NCBI GenBank assembly: GCA_037176905.1
Contig: JBBBWG010005947.1
Coordinates: forward strand, 1 to 27,262
Direction: 5' to 3'
DNA from: Azolla pinnata
Taxonomy: Eukaryota; Streptophyta; Polypodiopsida; Salviniales; Salviniaceae
Length of the DNA stretch: 27,262 bases
This document shows, one piece after another, positions 19,801 through 27,262 of this stretch. The position numbers and the translations under genes are program-made. The notes under the pieces are model-generated. The model was not told where the DNA came from and searched no databases. It worked only from the letters and a program-made list of their open reading frames with translations. The first letter of the stretch is position 1, and every line of letters starts with the position of its first letter.

Positions 19801-21447
19801 ATCATCGCCGCAGTACGTGCTTGCTAGAAAACTATTCATGGATGGACCGATCCATTGATTACTGGCGATTTTGATTCGCACAGAGAACTTGCCTGATAGA
19901 ACACAGAAATTACCCACAAGAAAATACGACCGAATCCCAAGCTGAATTCGCGTGTGCCAGAAAAGATACATTGAAAAAGTTTGATGATTTGATCGCAACA
20001 GCGGTCTAGTTCATGCACACTATGAGCTACCAAAATACAGTCAAACCACAAGCTGAATACGAGTATGCCAATGAAAATAAGCCAAGGAAACTGTGTATGT
20101 CACTACGTCACATTAGGTGTGCAAATTGTGGTGCGCTTGAAACAATGAAATGTTGTTTTTGGTCTTGTCCTGCATTGTAACGGGTTTGGGAAAGGGTGTT
20201 TCGATTGTTCGCAAATTTGCCCTTTCAAAGGTTTGGTGTATTGGGTGGGGTATGATCAATTGAAAGGATATGGATGCACAAGCACATGCATATGCTGTTG
20301 AATCAATAGATTTTGTGCTTGTTTTTTCTTCCCACAATTTTACATTGTTGAGTGTTTGTGAAGGCACGAGTCTAGGCGGAACCGCTGAGGTTTTAAACTA
20401 AGAAAAATTTGACGATGACTAACGTATGTCTAGACATGCAGCTTTGTCCTCTTGTCAATGTAATGCTACTTATTTATATTTTGAAGCTTTAATTAGGTTA
20501 CAAAGCATAATCCGAGCAAAAAATTAACACCAACAAGATGATAGAATAGGTATACCACTCTTGGAATGATTGTCATAAATCCAATTATGGGTAGGAACCC
20601 TTACAACTGTCTCACAATGAATATCAAATGTTTCAATCTAATGAGTCAAGATTATACCCATGGCTCGCATCTAACCACATCACCATGCCTCTCACCCTAG
20701 TAGCTTCGATGGGTAAGGTCGCTAGTAAGGACCAATTTATAAGGCTAATTTGAATGGTTTAAGGGTAGGATAAGTGGGAAAACAGTTGCGAGATAAATCT
20801 CATAGGTGCTATGAACACATCTAGTGGTCAGGGAGCCCTAGAAGTTAACTCCCTTGGTGAGGCTAGGCTCTCTGTAATCTGCCCACTTCCGATGCGTAAT
20901 CAAAAGTAATATTTTGTAGCATGGGACACAACTAGTACTTTCTTTAGTCCTTCACTCGAGGGTGGTTGGTGTGGCTAAACACCTTTAATCTATTTTACCC
21001 TCTTTACTATTCTCTAATAATTGCTCATCATCAATAGCTCGTGACCCTTCTCCAAACTTCTTGCACAACCACACATTCCCCGAATTTGTGTTTTATCATC
21101 TCCTAACCTCCTATCGACACAAACACATCTAGCTGTTCTAGTATTTCTTTCTCCCCCCCCCCCCCCCTTTCGGGCGCCAATCCTTCGATCGCGAGCATCG
21201 ACAGTTCGGTGGTGAGGCTGTCTCAAGTCTTCAGGCGTTGAGCCTTATGCGACAGGCTTATAACAGGCCTCATTTTTTTCAGAGTTCGTCGAATTCATGT
21301 CAGGCTTACTCTCGATAACTTCGGTTTCGAGCGTGAGAGTGAACTACCCTCGTTATGCCATGTTTTTCCAGTCTCAGATTCCTTATCTAACTTTATATGA
21401 AGTTTTCCAGTTTCTCCAGTTTCCAGTTTAATTAGGAAAATAATTAT
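19801..21447. other. Intergenic, no gene recognised
   Basis: AT-rich up to about 21000, with no intact coding sequence, tRNA or tandem array apart from the AATACG-word relatives at 19915-20075. The stretch 20500-21000 has the look of decayed repeat DNA without a recognisable domain. Confidence 0.4.
21153..21167. repeat. C15 homopolymer
   Basis: Fifteen consecutive C after TTTCTTTCT. The exact length of such a run is often wrong in an assembly. Confidence 0.8.
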
Positions 21448-21453
21448 CACGTG
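21448..21453 (+). promoter_or_regulatory. G-box (CACGTG) upstream of the MFS gene
   Basis: A perfect palindromic CACGTG lies 100 bp before the MFS start codon, next to the start of the CTT microsatellite. G-boxes bind plant bZIP and bHLH factors. Its closeness to the ATG means it may lie within the transcribed leader. Confidence 0.35.
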
Positions 21454-21454
21454 T

Positions 21455-21523
21455 TCTCTTCTTCTTCTTCTTCTTCTTCTTCTTCTTCGTCGTCGTCGTC
21501 GTCGTCGTCTTCTTCATCTTCAT
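21455..21523 (+). repeat. (CTT)n-(CGT)n microsatellite in the MFS 5' leader
   Basis: About eleven CTT units are followed by about seven GTC/CGT units and more CTT/CAT, ending 29 bp before the ATG at 21553. The tract is open in the MFS frame and would encode poly-serine, but the frame there has no ATG (it reads GTG at 21451), so I treat it as untranslated. Confidence 0.85.
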
Positions 21524-21552
21524 TCGTCACGCCGAACCCAGAGGCATCGGCG

Positions 21553-23804
21553 ATGGCGAAAGCGGCCGATCCCCACTCATCTCTACGCGGCGCTGCAGTA
21601 CAGTCCCGGCTCCGCCCATGGCTGATGCTCACCGCCGCCCTGTGGCTCCAGGTCGTTACCGGCGGAAGCTACGACTTCAGCATCTATTCGCAGAGCATCA
21701 AGGACAGCTTCGGCCTGACGCAGCAGTCCCTGGACTCCATAAGCGTGGCCAAGGATGTGGGAGCGAACGTGGGGATCGTGTCGGGCCTCCTCTACGATCG
21801 CTTCGGGAACTGGCCGGTGCTGGCTACGGCGGCCGCCCTCGCGCTGTCGGGAAACCTCATGATGTGGCTCTCGATCGTGGGACGAGTCGCCGTGCCGCCG
21901 CTCTGGCTCGCCTGCCTCTACGCGTTCCTGGCCGCGAACTCGCAGACCTTCTCCAACACGGCCGCCGTCGTGACCTGCGTGAAGACCTTCCCCAGCAGCC
22001 GGGGCACCATCGTGGGCCTGCTCAAGGTATTTGCTCAGCCGCTTCTCTAGATCACGCATGTACGTACTGTCCGTTGAGATTGTGAGAGAGAGAGAGAGGT
22101 CGCTTCTGAGGCTGCGAGCGAGATCTCAACCGGTGAAGGCCGGAGCCCACCGGCAGAGATGAGAGGGAGATCAGGATGAAGATGAAGATGAAGATGAAGA
22201 TGAAGATGAAGATGAAGATGGTGATGGTGATGGTGATGGTGATGATGATTGTTATTATGGTGATGGTGATGGTGATGATGATTGTTATTATGGTGATGGT
22301 GATGGTGATGAAGATTGTTATTATGGTGATGGTGATGATGATTGTTATTATGGTGATGGTGATGATTGTTATTATGGTGATGGTGATGGTGATGGTGATG
22401 GTGGTGATGATGGTGGTGGTGGTTGTGGTGGTGGTGGTGATGGTGATGATGGTCGGGCGTGTTGAGAAATGATATTTGGTAGGATCTAAATGAAGCTGAT
22501 CTGAGATCAACCCGTACGCGTAGAGAAACCACTGTGGCAATGGTGGTTTATCAGAGAGCAGGAGCCAGGAGGGGGGGGAAGGTTCAAAATCGGATCGGGG
22601 GATCGATGATTGATCATCCATCGTTGGCATTTCGTAGGGGGCCTTAGGGATCAGCGGCGCCGTGTTAGTGCAAGTCAACTACCTCTCGTTCGGGGACGAC
22701 GGTGCCGATTTCCCGCTGTTGATGGCGATCCTCGCGCCCGTGTCCTGCATGTGCGCGATGCTTGCAATCCGGACGATGCCCGAGGTGCGGGCGAGCGACG
22801 GCCAGGAAAGGCGGCTCAAGGCGTACTCGGCCATCCTCTTCGTGCTCGCCGCGTACCTGCTCGTGGTCATCATGGTGCAGAACTACATGGACGTAGGGCG
22901 CGCATGGCGCGCGGTGGTCGTCGGCGGGATCGTGCTCATCCTCTCGTCGCCGCTTTGGATGGTCTTCAGAACAGATCTCCTCGACAAGGACGAGGACGAG
23001 GACGAGGAGGATGAGGCCGATGGGACACTGAAAGAGCGTCTGTTGCCGCCGCCCGCAAACTCCAGCTCCAAGCTCGAGCCCGAACTTGGCACGGTTGCGG
23101 CGCACGAAGCGGATCGGGCCGCGGATTCCGCCGTAGGTGCGACTGCAGACGCCGGCCTCGTGGCCGCGATGCTCTCGCTGGATTTCTGGCTCCTCTTCTT
23201 CACGTCGGCGTGCGGCATGGGCTCGGGCCTCACCACGATCAACAACATGAGCCAGATCGGGTCGTCGCTCGGGTACAGCTCCCAGGAGATCACGACGTTC
23301 GTGTCGCTCTGGAGCCTCTGGAACTTTGGTGGCAGGCTCGGCGGCGGCTACGTCTCGGAGCACTTCCTCCACTCGAACCGCGTCCCGAGGCCCGTGTTCA
23401 TACTTATCACGCTCGGGGCGATGGCAGCAGGGCACGTCGTGATCGCTCTCGCCTTCCCAGGCGCCCTCTATATCGGGCCTGTCATCGTGGGCACGTGCTA
23501 CGGCGCACAGTGGTCGTTGATGCCTGCCACTGCATCCGAGATCTTTGGCCTGTCGAGCTTCGGCTCCATCTTCAACACGATTGCCGTCGCGAGCCCTCTC
23601 AGCTCCTATGTCTTGTCCATCAAGGTCACCGGATACCTCTATGATCTGGAGGCAGATGCTGGGACCTCTTCTTGCTCGGGTGCCCACTGCTTCCGCCTCA
23701 GTTTCTTTATTATGGCGGCCGTCTGCGTTGCAGGCTCTTGTGCCAGTCTCGCGCTCATCTCCAGGACCAGGCCCTTCTATCGGGCTTCCTACTTCCAACG
23801 ATAA
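21553..23804 (+). CDS. Nodulin-like / NFD4-like MFS membrane transporter (two exons)
   Basis: Exons 21553-22026 and 22638-23804 with a phase-0 GT-AG intron give 546 aa. The N-terminal nodulin-like domain shows GGSYDFSIYSQSIKDSFG (37-54), KDVGANVGIVSGLLYDRFG (67-85), ANSQTFSNTAAVVTCVKTFP (128-147) and SSRGTIVGLLK, continuing across the splice as GALGISGAV. About 12 membrane segments are expected. The loop between the halves is acidic (DKDEDEDEEDEADG, about 274-286). The C-terminal half has LSLDFWLLFFTSACGMGSGL (337-356) and WNFGGRLGGGY (386-396), the NFD4-type pattern. Members are assigned to the major facilitator superfamily; substrate is unknown. The ATG at 21553 puts MAKAADPHSS before the first conserved segment. 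Exons are strongly GC-rich. The intron holds a large GAT/GGT repeat. No internal stops. Confidence 0.93.
22170..22450 (+). repeat. GAT/GGT compound repeat filling the MFS intron
   Basis: A (GATGAA)n block at about 22175-22218 is followed by GATGGT units. Five copies of the longer word GATTGTTATTATGGTGATGG have their GTTATTATGG at 22251, 22284, 22317, 22344 and 22368 (spacing 33, 33, 27, 24). A GGTGGTGGT stretch closes it at about 22400-22445. The array takes up nearly half of the 611-bp intron. Antisense frames through it encode only poly-His or Ile-Thr and are artefacts. Confidence 0.92.
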
Positions 23805-24639
23805 TAATAAGATGGGGGCAGCACAGGTATGAACACAAAAGCCTGTTTTTTTCGCCCGCCTGAGGCGTCTGTCAAATCCATGTCTCTCGAGATTCGATTT
23901 TGTAATCTGATGGACTTGGGACTTCCCATTTGGATCCATATGGGACTTGGTGATATCATTGGCTTAAGCCGATGGGAAGCTTCATTCAGCCTTGTAAGTT
24001 TCGGACCACAAATGTACATAGATTAGCCTCCAGCATCGTTCTGGAGAGAAATGATAGCACGCTTGCATCTCCTTTGCACCCCCCCTAATTCAGTCAGAAG
24101 CTTTGCAATCTTTAGATCGATCGTTCGAGTAGTGCAAAGAAATGGGTTTGGATCAAGACGACAATCTCATTAGATTCTCCTCTGGAGTCATTGTGATTTT
24201 TATTGGCTGTGTTGAAGCCACAACATATCTATAGCATCAATAAGATTTTCCGAGGGGCCTTTATGTTAATCCTGACAGGTAGACATTGAAAGCATATGGA
24301 AACATTGGTTGGAAAGTATGTAAATGAGAGTTGAGCCTTTTCATATCCACCCAAGATTTCCCACCGATAAGATTCCCTTAAAACCCACACCATACCAACA
24401 GAAATCGTTCTTGCAGAGCTTGAGATTCTTTTTGCTAATCGTCCCCTGCCATTCTCTGTTGCTTTTCCACTACGGAGTCCCTACTCTGCTCTCCTGGAAG
24501 TTCTCTGCTTGACGATTGCAAATTGCACATCTGCATTTTCGGAGAGGAAGAGTCACCCGTACTGCATTGTACAAGCACAAATTTGGTCTTCTTGATTTCC
24601 TAGACACGATGCACTTTACAACACTCAACTATTAAGAAG
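23805..24639. other. MFS 3' flank and spacer
   Basis: Presumably includes the MFS 3' UTR. No further coding sequence, tandem array or RNA gene was recognised. Confidence 0.4.
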
Positions 24640-25075
24640 TTAACATGACTTTTTTTTGCAATGTGTAAGAAAGCCTATTGTAACTACGATTTAATTCATA
24701 TCAACTACGATTCAATCATAGTTAGTATCCAAGCTAAACCAAACTAATCATAGTTAGTATCCAAACTAAAGCAAACAAAACCAGCTAAACCAGCTAGTCC
24801 ACTTGTATATAAACCTTTCTGTTTGGAATGAAACAGGTTTGGGAATTGTTTTGATTTTGGAAAAGACGTTTAGGTTCTCCATCTCCCCTGAGTCTCTCTT
24901 TCCCTTCTTGGCTGCCACTCTCCATGGTTACTAGAGTTGCAGTAGTCAATAACGTCGGTCCATGGGCAAGTAGCTCCAAGTAGAGCTAAGTCCGAGTAGG
25001 AAACTCTCCCCGTAGCTCAAGTCGTGGGAGTGGACGACATCGCCAACAAAACCTGTGTTGTTTACACCTACTACA
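24640..25075 (+). mobile_element. Probable Copia-type LTR fragment (solo or truncated)
   Basis: A TATA box (TATATAAA, 24806-24813) follows a U3-like part with a 30-bp direct repeat (AATCATAGTTAGTATCCAA at about 24714 and 24747). About 210 bp further on comes GTCGTGGGAGTGGACGACAT and then CCAACAAAACCTGTGTTG. This resembles the R/U5 layout 'CGTGG-GTAGG-GCCAACC-ACCTTGTGTT' common in plant Copia LTRs. No gag-pol, primer-binding site or target-site duplication was seen, and the ends are guesses. DNA at 25180-25270 may belong to the same or a second repeat family. Confidence 0.4.
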
Positions 25076-25884
25076 ACACTACTACAGAAGTCGTTTAATA
25101 CATTATTATTATTATGACTTTACAAGGACATTATAGGAGAGTAGAAGATGCTGAGCAAAGATGAAGAATAGATGCACGAAGTACACACCAAGGTTTTACG
25201 GGAAAATTAACCGGCCTTTAAAGTGAAAGGGAAAACCATAGGACTTAGTCCAAGAACTCCTTCACTATCAAAGAAGAAATAAGTACGAGAATGAAAGCTA
25301 AAGTATACTCACAAACACTCTAACATGTGATCACACAAAGCAAGAACGTCAAAATAACTCACAAACCATAAGTAATGTTAAGAAAGATAATGTTTGCCGT
25401 GTAATGCACTCAAAAGCAAAAGGAAAATCTCTCTCTGAGTTATGTGTTGTTGAGCAATTGGCGAACGAATTAGGATTTGGGGATTTCTGTACAATTAGTG
25501 GACAATCATCGTCATAATTTTCTGTTCAATTATGGCGCCAGCTGATCACGAGACATTCTTAGCGCGTACAATTAACACCTAATCGAGCGAGCATTGGCCA
25601 ATGCCGATCACATACAAGCCACGGGCTGCGTAGCAGTACTCCGGCAGCTAGTGCCATAACTACAGCTAGCTGATCATGCTCACACAATTAGTATAATAGT
25701 AGCTACGTTTAGCAGCTCTTGTACTGGCTAGAGTGATGATGTTTGATAAGACAACCCAATATATTGCAATCTAATCGAAGGATTTTATATTACGGGACAC
25801 CGGATCAGGCAGTAATTAGTCATGCGATTAAGAGGAGATTTTAACATTAGAGGGATTGGATGGGAACAATCGAAATGTATTATT
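25076..25884. other. AT-rich spacer, no gene recognised
   Basis: Contains the repeat-like block at 25180-25270 mentioned under the LTR entry, followed by unremarkable AT-rich DNA. There is no coding sequence that I can support. Confidence 0.4.
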
Positions 25885-26300
25885 GCAGACGTAAACAGCA
25901 TATTATGATTGCATTCATGATGATCAATATGATCAGCTAATGAATATGGTTGTAACAGTACTCCTGGATTGGATGGACCAGAAGAGTAGTAGTCATGATC
26001 TTATTATCGCAGTCACACTAGCTGGCAGTCGCTAGGTGGAGAGCGAGGGAGGTGCCATGAGCTGGTCCAGTAGTAGAAATGGATCAGATGTAGAAGTAGT
26101 TGTCAGGTCATCGGATCAATGTATCAATGCAGTAGTAAACAGCATATAATCGCATTCACGATGATCAAAATATGATCAGCTTAGAATGCTAATCGCAACC
26201 TCGGCGCATGAGTCGGGTGGGGGAAAACTAGTAGTCATGATATTCTTATTGATGTCACACTAGGCGGTCGCTAGCGAGCGAGTGAGGTGCCATGAGCTGG
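25885..26300. repeat. Imperfect tandem duplication of about 240 bp
   Basis: GTAAACAGCATATTATGATT (25891) matches GTAAACAGCATATAATCGCA (26135). The order of later landmarks is kept: ATGATCAATATGATCAGC, AGTAGTCATGAT, GTCACACTAG, CAGTCGCTAG and GGTGCCATGAGCTGG (26051 and 26286). The offset shrinks from 244 to 235 bp by indels. Downstream, a shorter word AGCTGAAAYGGARCT recurs at about 26318, 26378 and 26511. All of it lies in the 3' flank of the PR-1 gene. Confidence 0.8.
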
Positions 26301-26789
26301 GGGATCAGTACTAGTAGCTGAAATGGAGCTGCTATATAAGCAAGGGAGTATAAGTGAGTGATGATGAGCTGGTACTAGCTGAAACGGAACTATATGAGTA
26401 GTTAGATGAGGTGCTAATTAGCGAGAGATTAGGAGGCTGGCGCGGGAAGTAGTAGTTAGCGATTAGGGTTATTAGGTGGCTATAAGTGATCAGTGATGAT
26501 GATGAGGTAGTAGCTGAAACGGAGCTAACTAATATGAATAGGTAGGGAGTAATACTAGGTACTGAGATTAGCGAGCGACGACGAGGGCGCACGATACTAC
26601 GTAATGAGCGAGTAGGGTTAGAATTAGGTACCGAGAAGTGAGCGATGATGAGGCTAGCTGATCAAAGGAGCTGCTGCAAGTATATGATATGAGCAGCTTA
26701 TAGCTAGCTGCTAGATGAGGTGATTAGGGAGTGATCAGGAGGGGGCGATGCACAAGAAGCAAGTAGCTGCGATTGATTATAAGGGAGAT

Positions 26790-26935
26790 CAGGGAAACTA
26801 GGGTTAGGGATAGGGATAGGGTTAGGGTAAGTGATAAGAGATCAGTAGGGGATGAGGAGGAGGCAATGCACAAGATTAAGCATTAAGGAGGGAGTAGTAC
26901 TGATTAGGGGTTAGGGGTAGGGGTAAGTAGGTTAT
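26790..26935. repeat. Telomere-like AGGGTTAGGG words
   Basis: CTAGGGTTAGGGATAGGGAT is followed by AGGGTTAGGGTAAG, and a second group, GGGGTTAGGGGTAGGGG, stands at about 26908-26925. Degenerate and short, in the 3' flank (probably 3' UTR) of the PR-1 gene. Confidence 0.5.
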
Positions 26936-26973
26936 AAGGCGGAGAAATAGTGGATGATGGATGGAATGAATAG

Positions 26974-27262
26974 TTAGTAGGGGCGCTGGCCGAGGAAGTT
27001 GCCGGGGGGGTTGTAGCTGCAGATGATGAAGGTGGAGGCGGCGTCGGGGCAGGGCTGGGCGGCGCAGCCGACGGCGGCGGAGCCGCGCCACACGACCTGC
27101 GTGTAGTGGCCGCACTCGGCGTTGGGCCGGCACGCGTTGGACGCGTAGTCGTAGGAGCGGGCCTCGGCGACCCACGCGGCGACGGCGTCGGCGGCGCCGA
27201 ACGCGCGGCCGCTGCCCCAGAACAGGTTCTCGCCGTACGGCCCGCCCGAGTGCACCAGCTGG
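26974..27262 (-). CDS. PR-1-type CAP-domain protein, C-terminal part
   Basis: 95 codons and a stop, open to the right edge, where the gene continues upstream. The CAP signatures are GGPYGENLFWGSG, GHYTQVVWR and YNPPGNFLGQRPY immediately before the stop, with cysteines at the usual plant PR-1 places (NACRP, AECGH, VGCAAQPC, IICSY). PR-1 proteins are secreted, sterol-binding defence-associated proteins; the signal peptide should lie outside the window. The final PY directly at the C-terminus means there is no added tail. The frame is very GC-rich (Ala/Gly-heavy, GC-ending codons) against the AT-rich flank. The HYTQVVW histidine and the GENLFW glutamate are present, so the fold looks intact. Confidence 0.95.
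   Translation of the reverse strand, partial: QLVHSGGPYGENLFWGSGRAFGAADAVAAWVAEARSYDYASNACRPNAECGHYTQVVWRGSAAVGCAAQPCPDAASTFIICSYNPPGNFLGQRPY

Noticed and set aside
21451-21552. Poly-serine N-terminal extension of the MFS protein
   Set aside because: The frame begins with GTG, not ATG, and the serines come from a CTT/CGT microsatellite. The ATG at 21553 gives the expected N-terminus.
22047-22678. Antisense frames rich in poly-His or Ile-Thr in the MFS intron
   Set aside because: They are translations of the GAT/GGT repeat and lie within an intron. No start context or domain supports them.
22665-23939. 424-codon antisense open frame over the MFS second exon
   Set aside because: It is a shadow of a GC-rich exon. 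The composition is Arg/His/Glu-heavy and there is no conserved domain, while the + strand frame matches a known transporter family.
26331-26339. CTATATAAG as a + strand TATA box
   Set aside because: No + strand gene follows within the window. The downstream PR-1 gene is on the - strand.
1-27262. tRNA or rRNA genes
   Set aside because: I looked for the T-loop GGTTCGAATCC-type motif and for rRNA-like blocks on both strands and found none that paired into a cloverleaf.

Overview
The window looks like nuclear DNA of a land plant. Its genes have GT-AG introns and encode plant-type families: a secretory phospholipase A2, an organelle-type PLS pentatricopeptide repeat (PPR) protein, a two-TM RING-CH protein, a nodulin-like/NFD4-like MFS carrier, a PR-1/CAP protein and the start of a TMEM45/DUF716 membrane protein. 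The PPR protein has recurrent insertions after its 'QAC' helices, a style I associate with ferns and other seed-free plants. I therefore favour a fern or other seed-free vascular plant, but this is inference. The species cannot be read from the sequence.

Layout. 1-116 (-): first codons of a TMEM45/DUF716 gene running off the left edge, with a G-rich leader and a TATA-like tract upstream. About 120-5800: gene-poor and rich in GATC-type words, with several tandem repeats (31-bp, 70-bp and 50-62-bp units), a cluster of heat-shock-element-like TTCTAGAA motifs, telomere-like TTAGGG words and one possible decayed coding remnant. 5816-7933 (+): four-exon secretory PLA2 gene, each of whose three introns carries its own tandem array. 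8004-10373: AT-rich, no gene recognised. 10374-12539 (-): single-exon PPR gene, followed by a duplicated GAA/GAT microsatellite. 13842-17932 (-): six-coding-exon RING-CH gene reconstructed by splicing (274 aa), with probable untranslated exons further upstream. 19553-21447: repeats and unexplained AT-rich DNA. 21553-23804 (+): two-exon MFS gene with microsatellites in its leader and intron. 24640-25075: probable LTR-retrotransposon LTR fragment. 25885-26940: 244-bp imperfect duplication and telomere-like words. 26974-27262 (-): C-terminal part of a PR-1 gene running off the right edge.

The genes belong to unrelated pathways (lipid hydrolysis, organelle RNA processing, ubiquitin ligation, transport, defence). 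Nothing suggests they form a functional cluster, and I found no convincing new multi-gene system. The real oddity is the tandem-repeat load placed inside and next to transcription units, above all in the PLA2 gene. Exons of the TMEM45, PLA2, MFS and PR-1 genes are GC-rich, whereas the PPR and RING-CH exons are closer to the AT-rich background.
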